From Diphasiastrum complanatum (taxonomy: Eukaryota > Streptophyta > Lycopodiopsida > Lycopodiales > Lycopodiaceae): a stretch of 64,000 nucleotides of DNA. The notes below the pieces were generated by a model. It made no database searches, was not told the origin of the DNA, and saw only the letters and a program-made list of their open reading frames with translations. The stretch covers positions 18,836,218-18,900,217 of the forward strand of contig CM055107.1 of assembly GCA_029204225.1 (NCBI GenBank), read 5' to 3'. Both the position numbers and the translations under genes were made by a program. Below, piece by piece: positions 1 to 10,160 of this stretch. Position 1 is the first letter of the stretch. Every line of letters begins with the position of its first letter.

Positions 1-143
1 TGAGTACACAAATTGTGGTCATGATATTTTTGCAATACATAAATTTTTTTATTCACTTGTGGATATGGCAACTATTGTTGATAGCAATTCGAATTGAGTG
101 TATTGATAGACAACAATTTTCAAAAGTGTGATCCATTTACATT

Positions 144-323
144 CTATTTTATATCATGGTCTATACTGAAAGGCGTTTTCTCATCAGTCATGGTATTGCT
201 CTCGATGAGGAGAGTGTTCTGAAATGCCTCTTGGCCTGCTTGACCCTCCCTATAACCCTCTATATAACCCTGTCTATAACTCTTCTTATAATCATCTCTA
301 TAACCCTCTATATAACCTTTCAT
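144..323 (-). CDS. Small ORF with 4-residue (G-Y-x-E) repeats in CACTA copy A, 59 aa
   Basis: The ORF runs from ATG at 323 to TAG at 144-146, antisense to the CACTA transposase. The first 27 residues are tandem 4-residue units of the type G-Y-(I/R/K)-(E/D), encoded by a 12-bp DNA repeat. The tail reads GQEAFQNTLLIE and then NTMTDEK. Copy C (33793-33978) encodes a very similar, intact 61-aa product with an in-frame 3-bp difference. Copies B and D carry related but degraded versions. Glycine every fourth residue recalls GxxxG-rich proteins such as the Yae1/Lto1 N-terminal region, but that is only a resemblance. The sense strand of the repeat is also open (156-347, hydrophobic), so coding status is unproven. 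No promoter is evident. Confidence 0.4.
   Translation of the reverse strand: MKGYIEGYRDDYKKSYRQGYIEGYREGQAGQEAFQNTLLIESNTMTDEKTPFSIDHDIK
236..322. repeat. 12-bp minisatellite in CACTA 3' region
   Basis: About seven imperfect units of TATAACCCTCTA run head to tail. The same array lies at the equivalent position of copies B, C and D. In copy E it has been deleted. Confidence 0.8.
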
Positions 324-470
324 ATTGTTGGATTATTCTCCTTCTAACTGATCGACTTCTCATCCATTGTTTATCTAGTTCTCCATATTTTCCCATGTTC
401 TTTTACAGTTTGCTGATTTACAAGTGTTTTTACACAGTTTGTAGAAATACACGGAGTTAACCCTCCAACA

Positions 471-614
471 GTATCCCCCACCAAAGCTGGTGGCGGTCCC
501 ATGTCACTTGCGAGATGCAGTTACTATGGGCTTTTATTTGCTTTGTGATGAATCTTTATTAAATGATACTGTGCCTTCTCCATAAAATCGAGTCGGACAG
601 TGTTAAAATTCAAA
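471..614. other. Junction stretch without gene
   Basis: This unassigned sequence joins the CACTA fragment to the decayed minus-strand coding region. It contains an imperfect palindrome, ccaccaaagctggtgg, at about 478-493. No coding signal is visible. Confidence 0.4.
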
Positions 615-3263
615 TTATGCGGCAAAAAACAATAATGGGCTCCGACAATCCATTTTGAAGTTGTCCAGGACATGAATCGAGATTCCTAGGAGCCTCCCAT
701 CATTGCTGCACATAAATACAGTCGATCCACCGGCATCGGATCTGGAGAGTGTATATACTCCTGCTGGTATGCTTGTAGTGCCCGGTGGAAATCCACTGAT
801 ATTTCCTAACTGTAAGGTTGATGGATGATTGGCCAATTTGGCGTTTGGATCGTAATTTTGTCCATGGCCAATCCCAAATCCTTCCACCTATTCTTGCATG
901 ACATCGGTACATAATATGGATCTACGCGCAATTGGTGAGGGCTGGCCACATAACTCTCCAAGCTGGCTATTCTCCAAGGTGGCTGTTCTCCCAATACGGG
1001 TATTTTATCCAATTCATTGTCGGCCTCTATTTCAAAGGTCTTAAACTTAAGGACCCAACCACCACACAAGGACTCATGAGGATGTCGCGCTTAAAAACTT
1101 TGGATCTAGTCCTCGACACTGATTGGTCTTCTGGATAATGGTGCGGTCCTTGGTGAATATGGACTCTATTGCACTGCTTGTGGAACTGGCTGAGTTCTTC
1201 AACTTTAGGGGCTCCACCCTGATCCATTCCCGAATCCAACCCTATATTCATTGGTGCATCAACTTGGTGCGGAGGGGTGAATTGCGTGCGGCATGACCGA
1301 AACTGAAATTTGAGGTCCAGCTTCCAACACCTGAGCAGCTTCTTTTTCATATGCAGTGATGGTTGCTTTAGCCTTTGCCAACTCAATTGAAGCTACACCT
1401 TTGAATTTGTCAAAGCGGCCTTGTTATCCTTGAAGCGCCACTTTGTAAGTTTCAACTTTCTTGAACAAATACGCAATCTTCGTCGAAGTTACCGGATGAT
1501 CAGGTATTTGCTGGAGATACGCATCACACTCAAGGGTAGTCGCATCCAATTCACCTTGGAGACGTGTGCAATCTTGTTTTGCCATCTACAGTTGATTATG
1601 GAGTAGCTGCACTTGCTGCTTTACATCCTGCACGACCTTGTCCACCTGATCTTGAGTAGTTGTGAGGACATTCTGCAGTGAGCTGACATATTCTTCGAGG
1701 CAATCAGCCAATTGTTGTGTCGTCCTCTTCTCAGCTTCGTATTTGGCTTCATGCTGCTTGGCGATCTTCAACTCTTTGTCTAACTGAATAACTTTCTGGC
1801 TGATGAGAGTATTTTCCGATCCCATATCCGAGATTCATTGCTCCATTTCCTTTTTCTTATCTAGCATAGACTGGATCACTTGCGCAAGGCTTGAGACCAA
1901 ACCGCGAGCATCATCAGAATCTACTATTGTGGAGGTGGTAGCAGCAGAAGGACCTGATGGTATTGTCCTTAATTGGCGTGGAATAGGTGCTTGTAATTCT
2001 TCTTCAAAGAGGTCTTCCTCTTCATAGCACTCAGGCACTGTGGCGTCAAATTGCTTTGGTGATTTAACAACTTGCTCGACCCAAAATGTGACTGGTGCAG
2101 CTTCAGCTTGAGGTTGCTGAGGTATTTGAAATGAATTTTCAACATCAGTAGTAGTATCATGGAATTGTTCGAATCCTTTTCTAGGGGATTGAAGTTCAAA
2201 GGGCGCAGGGCTCTAGGCATTTCAAAAACTTCGGAGGCCCCAAGGGGGTTGAAATCATCGAACATATCCATGAAATACTGAGTGTTTGGGAAAATAGCTT
2301 ATGTGTGTGGGGGTGAGGCGGCCTGGGCAGTTGTGATGGGAACGGTAGACCCAATGGTCATAGACTATCCTGAGAGGAAGCAGAGGCGAAGGAAGCATCA
2401 GAGGCGGGGGGAATAGGTAGTTCAATGCAAATAGTAGCAAGGGGTGAAAGTGCAACTGACGATGGATGTCTGCCTAGTATGACATCGTGGCATGGAAGGC
2501 GAGTCAGGAATGACGATCTCGCTGTGTGGACGACATCGACTATGTGAGCTAGAGGCCTATTGAGATGATTTGGCCAGTGCTTCTTCATAAATAGAAAGCA
2601 CAGAATCCAGGCGAAACCCATGGATTTCATTTTCAAAGTGGGAGGCCGTAGGAGAGATAACAAGGGGCCAGCAGTAAACTGTTACTTGGTATTGCTCTTA
2701 ATGGCTCGTTTGAGCTCTCCAAAAACAGTCTTGAACCAATTACATGGTTCCAGAGGGGTCTTGGCTATCTTGACATATGACTCAACTATCCTATACAATA
2801 CTTGAGAAGTAATGCAATCTTTCATGAGGTTGCCAACCATCAGGAAACTGTTAAGGAGCTGAGCAGCGGCGTGTATGGCAGGCTCAATATTGGCTTCTAG
2901 GAGGTAGCCATCATTGGTCCAATGCAAATCATTTGTAACGTCAGAGGCTTGGGTACAAGATGCTATCCCTATGGCAGCAAGAGTGGCCTCAGTCACATGC
3001 ACCTTGTGTGTGGCTCCCTAGAAAGTTATATAAAACTTGGATTTCTCCTTCTTCTAAGTACTGAAGGCAAGAGTGATAAAATTCATATTTATTCTCCTTG
3101 AGAAGGCTCTCTCATGATTACCCATTGCAGTAAGTAGAGGCTCCACAAGGGTCATCCACTAAGTGACCATGCTTGTGCTAGGAAGGATCATGATATCCGT
3201 TGCAGATGGGAAATCACGATGGATAGTATAACAAGGCGACTGAGATGTATCGGAGGAAGCCAT
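615..3263 (-). pseudogene. Decayed coding region of unknown family (gag-like or accessory ORF)
   Basis: Read on the minus strand from an ATG at 3263, protein-like segments follow one another with frameshifts and stops: 3263-2682, 2663-2358, 2271-1969, 2038-1835, 1825-1586, 1580-1390 and 1069-615. The second segment is helix-prone (ATLAAIGIAS, VIESYVKIAK type). The 1825-1586 stretch is a clear coiled coil rich in Q, K, E and L. The end includes GGWVLKFKTFEIE and PYYVPMSCKNRWKDLGLAMD. I do not recognise the family. Length and coiled coil would suit a retroelement gag or extra ORF, and a gypsy integrase lies upstream on the same strand, but no zinc knuckle is visible. At least five lesions make it a pseudogene. 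Confidence 0.45.
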
Positions 3264-4055
3264 GGTGAACAGAAATGGAAAGTCATACGCACGAGTGTAT
3301 ATGATAAAACAGTTCAGAAAGTTCTAAAGGCTTTGGTCGCTAGAAAATTTGGCAAGAGCTTTGCTAGCACAAGTGAGTAATGAATCGAATTCAACCAACT
3401 TATAGGTGAATTTGGAGGGTCCATTACACTGAATACTAGTTTGGCTGATCAGTTTTGAGCATAAATTTGTAGCCTATAAAATTTTTTTACGAAGGTTTTT
3501 GAGGCTTTGAAGCCATCCGGCAAACGTTTTCCAAGGTTGGCGAAGGATGAACCTTCGCCCAAGAGGCTCCTTCGCCCAAGTACTGTCATAAATGCAAATT
3601 TTTAAAATCTAAACCTATGGCCAACCTAATTTTGACATTCTAAGACCATCTAGCATGTTAGCGAAGGTTTCTAAGGATAGTAAGGTGCTCGCGAAGGTTC
3701 CCAAAATGGCATATTGTTGATTATTCGCCCAACTCAAAACTTGGGACTTTTTCTGGAAAAGAACCTTTGCCCATCTCAATATAGATATATCTGGGCGGAT
3801 GTACAATCTGAAAGCTTAGCGAAAGTTTCCAATACTACATAGGCAACTTATGACCAAAACAATGATTGTATAAGTCATTTCGCATCAAAAATTATCTTTT
3901 GAGAATACTTCCCTTCCTCTTTTCCCATTCTGATGACTTTTCTGACTTTTGCTCATCAATCTTTCTTTATTTTTTTTTTCTGTCTTTTCCAAACAAAACT
4001 GAACAATTAAATATTGAAAACAAAAAATTGAAAGACAATTAAAAATAAAAAATCA
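3264..4055. other. Gene-free stretch with clustered GCGAAGG motifs
   Basis: No convincing ORF is present. Between about 3480 and 3850 the motif GCGAAGG or its complement CCTTCGCCC recurs about seven times, including two direct copies of ccttcgcccaag near 3552 and 3570. The stretch lies just 3' of the gypsy integrase on the minus strand, so it may be untranslated region or LTR of that element. I could not find its boundaries. Confidence 0.35.
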
Positions 4056-4059
4056 TTTA

Positions 4060-5640
4060 GATTATGCTTGCTGAACTGGTGAAGCAGGCTGCCAAAACTT
4101 GCGTAATTGGCTGCCATTCACAGGAGTATCAAATCGTTTCCCATCCAAGTGCTCAAGAATTACTGCTCTATAGTTCAGGAGTTCCTTCACCTGTAAACTT
4201 CAATTTTCCCTTGATCAGCTTGGTTTTGTACATCAATGCGAGATCTCTTGCTTTCAGATCCTTTTTGTGCAATCGACGATCGTGCCATGCCTTGTGGTGG
4301 GCTTTCTCTGCTGCTAACACATGAACTGCCATCAATCGTGTTTCACATAATTTGTGCAACGCTTCATGACGTAGTTGTAAAGACTTATTATCATTTAACC
4401 GTTCTGTTGCCGCTATACATAAAGATGGGATTAAAAATTCAATTGGCATGACAGCATTTTGACCATAAACCAGTTGAAAGGGTGCTTGATCTATACTAAT
4501 TTTGTAAGCAGTATTGAATTCCCATAAAGCTACATACAGTTTATGTTCCCAATCAGACTACTATTTTCGTCAAAATAGTGCAGAGAATCTTATTGGAAGA
4601 TTCAGCTTGGCCATTCCCTTTGGGATAGTAAAGAGTCCTAAATCTGTGTATAACAAAAAAATATTCTAGTAAACACTTTATTGTTTGATTAACAAAGTGT
4701 GTACCCCAATCATTGACAATTTTAATCGGACATCCAAATCAGATAATGATATTTTTGTAGAGAAACTTGGCCATAGATTTTGCATCAGCAACTTTGACAA
4801 CTTTGGCTTCAACCCACTTGGTCATATAGTTAGTTGCTACGATAATGTATCGGGCATGAGATCCTTGTGCGTCAAGATGAATAGGACCACTATAATCCAG
4901 CCCCCATTTTTCAAACGGTGCTTGCGATAAAACCGGATGCAAGGGTTCATAGTTCTGTCTAGTAGGTCGTCGTGCTCACTGACAAACATCACATCTTTGA
5001 ATATAATTTTCTGTGTCCTTGTGAAGCATAGGCCACCAACAACCTGATTGCAAAAGTTTGCGAAGTGTAATATCGATAGAGAAGTAAGTGTCCTCCACCC
5101 ATGCCATCATGTAAAAACATGATTAAATTTGGTATTTCATGCCATGAAACACATGTACGTAGAATATTGTCTGATCGAAGACGATATAATTGTCTTGCAA
5201 TCAATTGATAAGGTTGAGCCTTATGAATCAATTGTCTCTTATGTACTTTTGTCAAAGAGTCATTCAGTTGTCCTAGCATTAGGTACTCAACAATATTCGC
5301 TGCCCACTCAGGTATTGCTTCTACATAGAACAATGCAACATCTGGTAATTCATCATCCACTGCAGTATTAACTGGTGCGGATTCAATTCGTGAAACATGG
5401 TCGGCTAGATAATGTTGCTTCCCTTTTTGAACCACAATTTGAAAGTCAAATTCAGTCAATAACAGTAACCATCTTGCAATATGTCCAGTATTGCACATCT
5501 TGTTTACCAAGTAAAGTAACGGCTGGTGATCTTTATATTAAAATACAAAGTTGTTTCCATGACGTAATGACAAAATTTTTGATCATAAAAAATCATGGCT
5601 AACACTTCACGTTATGTTGTTAAATAGTTCTTCTCCCCAT
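4060..5640 (-). pseudogene. Ty3/gypsy RNase H end and integrase (degenerate)
   Basis: Minus-strand segments in order are: RNase H C-terminal part and tether (5510-5200, with GHIARWLLLL and HYLADHVSRI), integrase zinc-binding region (HDGMGGGHL near 5100), integrase core (4942-4560) and integrase C-terminal part (4449-4168, with the usual 'MPIEFLIPS' block). All three core acidic positions can be read: Asp in GLDYSGPI, Asp in NDWGTHFVN and Glu in GQAESSNK. The segments occupy three different frames with several stops, so no active protein is made. The sequence closely resembles the RNase H of the element at 18.5-26 kb, so the two are probably the same gypsy lineage. The RT and gag parts are missing here. 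Confidence 0.85.
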
Positions 5641-5890
5641 ATCTTGACAATTTGCACACATCCACATGACATTGCTCAAACATGAGACAGAAGAAGTAAA
5701 GTAAACTTGAAAAACACTTTCTAGATGTTCTTTTGACCTTAATTGAGTCTTTAAACACCTAGAAAAACATATCCATAATATCTTTGCCAAATGACCCTTT
5801 GATGCTCTTGACTAGCTCCAAATTGTCACTTCTCTCTTTGAGATCAACCTCTTGATCTTCCACTTGACCATCAAAGTCATTGACTAAGAC

Positions 5891-6226
5891 CTATTTTCCA
5901 GATCCAGTAGTTGATTTTCCAGGATGAGAACCAATATCCACTTGCATAGCATCATCTACACAAGAAGATTCTCCAAAACATGTGAGTAAAGCAAAGTGTG
6001 TCACTTCCGCTTGCTTACCTTTCTCTTGATCATCAAAGATATCAAAGATATGAATATCTTTAGATCTTAACCTCTGGAAATACTCCCTCTCAAACATATG
6101 TTCTTGATCCAACAAGATCTCATCAATGCTTGATCTCGAATTTCCAGAAAGGTTAGTGAAAATTGTGAGAAATTCAACTAGTTTTGCTATTTTGGTCATT
6201 TTTGTATATTTGGCAATTGAGGCCAA
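5891..6226 (-). CDS. Unidentified ORF, 111 aa
   Basis: This open frame follows the 313-codon ORF on the same strand but in a different frame. It is rich in D, E and K, with the segment EREYFQRLRSKDIHIFDIFDD. The same frame remains protein-like beyond the stop (VLVNDFDGQVEDQEVDLKE, about 5890-5830), suggesting one nonsense mutation in a longer acidic protein. No family is recognised. It may be an exon or a decayed C-terminal part of the ORF at 6447-7388. Confidence 0.3.
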   Translation of the reverse strand: MASIAKYTKMTKIAKLVEFLTIFTNLSGNSRSSIDEILLDQEHMFEREYFQRLRSKDIHIFDIFDDQEKGKQAEVTHFALLTCFGESSCVDDAMQVDIGSHPGKSTTGSGK

Positions 6227-6446
6227 ATCTCATGTTAGACTTAGAGTTTGACTTTTCAAAGTTATATATGTTAGCCCACCTCGGATAATGAACTGTTCCA
6301 AAATCTTCTTATCTTTCTTAGACAATTGAAATTCTTGTGTATCTATCTCATGCATTCCGGTCTTAACCAACTTTTATAGACGGCCGATTCACAGGCTTCA
6401 CTAAGGTGGAAACCTTGGAATGAGCTAACGTATCATGTGCCAAAAC

Positions 6447-7388
6447 CTACAACCCATCATAAATATCAACCAATGTCTTCGCGTATGCAGGAGGCTCTAA
6501 ATCTTCAACATTTATAACAACACTCTTCTTGAAATTAACGAACTTAAGAATAAATTGGCAACCTGGGGTTTTTGGCACTTCCTTAGGAAAGTCAGCATTG
6601 ATGTCATTTGGGTTAGAACCAGCAACTTCAGTTGGCTCACTGACAGAAGGGGCTTCATCCACTCTTAAGTCATCATCAACATTCACAACATTGTCAGAGA
6701 CTTCGATTGAGGCCTCACCATCTAGTAGCCCCTCTGCAACCTCTGAATCATGGATAGGTGTGCTCACATCAGAATATCGATCACCATTGTCCTCAACCTC
6801 AGATTTCGGTTCAATGACCTTGTGTCTGACTTTGGCTCTGGTCTGAGTAAGTAACTTATGTTTAGCCATCACCTTCATGAGGGATCGACATGGCTGGTCT
6901 ACATTCTGTAATTGGACAACTCTATGCACCTCATCAGTATTAGCCTGAGCAACATCAGAGACATTAACAGAGATAATACCAGCTCCTACTATATGAAAAA
7001 CTGGTAAGTTAAGCCAGACAACGATCATCTTATTAAGCGATAAACTAAACTCCAACCGCTTGCCTTTGCCTAACACAAAATAGCTAATGTCACACTTAAT
7101 CAACTCTAATGCCCATTCTACGCAATTTAACACAATGCCATTGTAAGCTTTGATAGCCACCTGAACTAGGGCCCCACCTAGAAACTTAGGATGCACACGC
7201 CAGGTCAAAACTTCAGCTAACGAACTTAAAAACTCCATCAGATCAACATCTTGGCACTTCTCCAATTCAAAACTGGATTCGGGTGTAGGCCTCTCACCAC
7301 CAAAATAGTCCTTCGGCGCTTCGGCTTCCTTGGCATCATCCAAGCACTTCTTCACTACTTCGCCGCTGGCAGGAAGCTTTATAAGCAT
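6447..7388 (-). CDS. Unidentified intact ORF, 313 aa
   Basis: This is one of the longest uninterrupted frames in the window. Its N-terminal half looks globular, with hydrophobic stretches such as FLGGALVQVAIKAYNGIVL and a segment around MIVVWLNLPVFHI. The middle (about residues 185-270) is highly acidic and low in complexity, and the end is IDVEDLEPPAYAKTLV-like. It has no zinc knuckle, protease or polymerase motif. It could be a captured host gene fragment or an accessory protein of the neighbouring gypsy element, whose RNase H begins 250 bp beyond the 111-aa ORF. An open frame of this length among decayed neighbours argues for more recent origin or selection, but the function is unknown. 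Confidence 0.4.
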   Translation of the reverse strand: MLIKLPASGEVVKKCLDDAKEAEAPKDYFGGERPTPESSFELEKCQDVDLMEFLSSLAEVLTWRVHPKFLGGALVQVAIKAYNGIVLNCVEWALELIKCDISYFVLGKGKRLEFSLSLNKMIVVWLNLPVFHIVGAGIISVNVSDVAQANTDEVHRVVQLQNVDQPCRSLMKVMAKHKLLTQTRAKVRHKVIEPKSEVEDNGDRYSDVSTPIHDSEVAEGLLDGEASIEVSDNVVNVDDDLRVDEAPSVSEPTEVAGSNPNDINADFPKEVPKTPGCQFILKFVNFKKSVVINVEDLEPPAYAKTLVDIYDGL

Positions 7389-7399
7389 CAGACACCCAT

Positions 7400-8079
7400 C
7401 TTGTCGTGAGAGCCCTTACTAGCCCATCAAAAGTCCACAATATCCAACCTGTTCGATCACAATCTTTAGCAAGGGGTCCTAGCATCTGAGGAATCATCGC
7501 CGACCATGGCTGCACTCTACTTATAGAAAAAAGTAAAAAGACCTAGTTGGGTAAGGTGATTCATAAACCAAAAGACCAACTACATGTAAACAAAGGCCAC
7601 AAAGAAATTTGCAAAATTTAATTTATATATACTAATATAAATTTCTCCCTACGATGCCTTTCAAAAACTTGTAACAACTTACATTGTGATGATGATCTCG
7701 CATGGGATGACTCTTGGTGTATTGTGCTTGATTTGGGCTTGCCCACCTAAATTCTTCTTTGTGTTCACTGTCAATCTAATGATGTGCTATGATATAGGTT
7801 GAGCGACTTCACATTATCTAACACTAATCATGTATTAGCTGTTGATTTGATTAAGGTTGTAATTTTTTGTTCACTAGAGATGTAATTATGTCATAAAACT
7901 ATCGTTTTGGCTCACTACACACATTGTTTTACTCTATTGATCTTTGATGGGTTTTTCAATATTTGACTAATAAAGGTGGATAATTTCACATCAAAATGAA
8001 TTATATTGTCATGCAAATAATCAAAGAACAATTAAATATCTTGTATCCACAAAAAAGCATTAATTTTTTAGACCTTTGG
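7400..8079. other. Gene-free AT-rich stretch
   Basis: I see no coding sequence, LTR boundary or tandem structure here. Confidence 0.4.
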
Positions 8080-8745
8080 ATGATGCAAGATTTTGACGAT
8101 CTAGATTTTAAGGTTTGTAAGATTTTGATAATCTCCATTTTAAGAACTTTTAGAGTTAGACTTTTAGAAAAAGTTGCCGATTGCATTCTCAAGAGATGCA
8201 TTTGTAAGCTTTTGATGATCTCAATTTTAGGAATATTTTTAGATCGTGATTTTTAGAAAAAAAAAAAAAACTGCTGGGTTCCATTCTCAAGAGATGCATT
8301 TTTTAAATTTTGATGATGTCAATTTTAGGACATTTTAGATCTCAATTTTGAGAAAATGTTGATGATTCCATTCTCAAGAGATGCATTTATAAAATTTTGG
8401 TGATGTCAATTTTAGGATTTTTTACATCTGGATTTTTAGAAAAAGTTGTCGATTCCATTCTCAAGAGATGCATTTCTAAGGGTTTTGACGATTTCAATTT
8501 TAAGATTTTTTAAATCTCAATTTTTAGAAAAAAATATTGATTCCATTTTCAGGAGATGCATTTGTGAGGTTTTGATGATCTATGATTTTAGGATGTTTTA
8601 GATCTTGATTTTTAAGAAAAAGTTGCCAATTCCATTATGAAGAGATGCATTTGTAAGCTTTTGATCATCTCAATTTGAGGGTATTTTAGATCTCGGTTTC
8701 TAGAAAAAGTTGACAGTTCCACTCTCAAGTGATGCAGGAAGTTTC
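8080..8745. repeat. Tandem array, about 87-bp unit, about 8 copies
   Basis: Each unit contains 'ccattctcaagagatgcatt', then a 'ttttgatgatctcaatttt' segment, then 'tttttagaaaaagttg'. The first block starts near 8184, 8282, 8369, 8456, 8544, 8633 and 8720, a spacing of 87-89 bp apart from one 98-bp step that holds a poly-A stretch. A more degenerate unit begins near 8085. The array runs directly into the block 'gatgcaggaagtttcctg', which recurs near 14756-14780. Confidence 0.85.
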
Positions 8746-8869
8746 CTGATCCCTGGAGACGACAAGGCTTTGGATTGAGCGACAACAACGAACGCCACCT
8801 CTCTCAACCATTTTCACCTTCCTCCTTTCTCTGCTCCGTGCTCTCTCCCAGCCGATTTCTCCTTGCTCC

Positions 8870-9475
8870 TTGCCGATTTCTCTCCAAGGTGGTGCTGAGG
8901 CTACGACGATAGATCGTTTCAAGCGTTCGGGGGATCGAGAAAATTCAGAACAACAGCAGAATGTTGGTAGAATGCTCGTCTACTGCAAGTGCCAATGCTC
9001 TGTGCATAGCCATTCTGATCAGCTTCCGTATTATCCACACAAAACTATTGATGCGGTATTGTATGTGTGCCATGTTTGTGAGAAACGTGAAGAAGCTGCA
9101 GCTTCTTGAAATGTGGGAATGGAAGAATTTTTTCCATCTTTGTCACAGAATTCAGCCCACGCAGAAAAGAAACAGCCTATAGATCCCTGTACGGTGACGC
9201 CTTTAGAATATGCAGCAAGTCAATGTTCATCCACTAGTATTGAGATAGAAATGGATGAAGCTACACAACTTGCTTTGGAAGATTATGTTGCTGCTGCGTA
9301 CACTGCGGCAGAATGCGCACAGAAGGCTGCCAAAGAGGCTAGGGCTCGAGCTGATGCGCGAAAGCTAGTTTCTGACAAGGCTACTGCAAAGCCACGACAG
9401 CAATACAGACAACACTTAATGCAGAAATAGATGCCACTGAGGCTCGAACCCTGCTGCGACTTCGTGATTCACCCG
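8870..9475 (+). pseudogene. Duplicated unidentified gene fragment, copy 1 (Cys/His-rich then Ala-rich)
   Basis: One plus-strand frame runs from 8870 to 9430 with a single TGA at 9107-9109. Copy 2 has a GAA codon at the same place. The first part shows CKCQCSVHSHSD and then VCHVCEKREE, a spacing that could bind zinc. The second part is an Ala/Arg-rich helix (AAYTAAECAQKAAKEARARA) after an acidic patch (MDEATQLALEDYV). Copy 2 at 16.63-17.2 kb is similar throughout, with different lesions, so both are broken copies of one ancestral gene. I do not recognise the family. A nuclear protein is conceivable from the composition, but this is speculation. Confidence 0.45.
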
Positions 9476-10160
9476 TGGATTCAAGTAGTTCATCATTGGG
9501 AGTTCATCATCGGAGAGCGATGAGAGTACCGAGTGAAATACCTCATGATTAGGAATGTGGAATTAAATACCTCAGCAGTGAAGACAAGCGATGCATGGCT
9601 GTTGCGTCAGTCACATGCTGCACAGTGCAATGTGACTAATTCAATCTTTGACAGAAGCTCAAAACCAGATTGCGGATGATCCGGATTGCCTCAATGGTTT
9701 TACTTTTTTTTGGCATTTTGTTTAAATGCTTACTTGAAATTTTTTGTGTCTCACATTTTTTAAGGAGTGTCACGTATTTTTCTTGTTTAATAATTAGGGT
9801 TGGTTCTCTTTGTTTGAGATCTTTCGAAACTCTTGTTCATTTACTATGTGTTAGAATTATCAAGACTCTTAGCCTCACCACATACACTGAGCACATCCAA
9901 GAATTATACCTAGAGACAAGCTGCACAGAGTTCAAATCCTTCTGTAATAATAGGTTGAGCACAAAATTAGCACATCCCAAAACAATTATTATGAAAATCC
10001 AGGAACCATTGCTCATTATAAAAAGCTGTCCACCTCCAAAGCTCTCTCACATCCTTGATTTTTAAGCCAAAAAGGATGCATGTGAGCAGATGCTTTGCAT
10101 CCAAGAGATGCAGCCCGCATATAGATACAGTGCCCTTCACAATCTCAAGCTCTATATTGA
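8917..10160. repeat. Segmental duplication, copy 1
   Basis: The segment is paralogous to about 16612-17820. Similarity covers the coding fragment and about 700 bp downstream, with shared blocks such as 'tttgacagaagctcaaaacc' (near 9648 and 17301) and 'ccttcacaatctcaagct' (near 10134 and 17799). The non-coding tail contains a 131-codon open frame (9670-10065). I regard it as chance because copy 2 does not preserve it. Confidence 0.8.

Larger units (their letters stand above)
1..470 (+). mobile_element. CACTA (En/Spm-like) element copy A, 3' subterminal fragment
   Basis: The fragment matches the region downstream of the transposase gene in four other copies in this window (about 26.87-27.3, 33.64-34.14 reversed, 55.2-55.44 reversed, and partly 61.67-61.77 kb). 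Shared blocks are the start 'gagtacacaaattgtggtc', a 12-bp minisatellite at 236-320, and the block around 'catccattgtttatctagtt' (361-380). Similarity to copies C and E stops near 'cacggagtt' (about 456), so the terminus is lost and unrelated sequence follows. The transposase part lies outside the window. The family is assigned from copies B to E, which carry DUF4216/DUF4218-type transposase segments. Confidence 0.7.

Noticed and set aside
6529-6846. Plus-strand Ser/Thr-rich ORF
   Set aside because: It is the complement of the acidic stretch of the 313-codon ORF and has no separate support.
9670-10065. 131-codon plus-strand ORF
   Set aside because: It lies in the non-coding tail of the segmental duplication, and the paralogous copy at 17.3-17.7 kb does not keep the frame.
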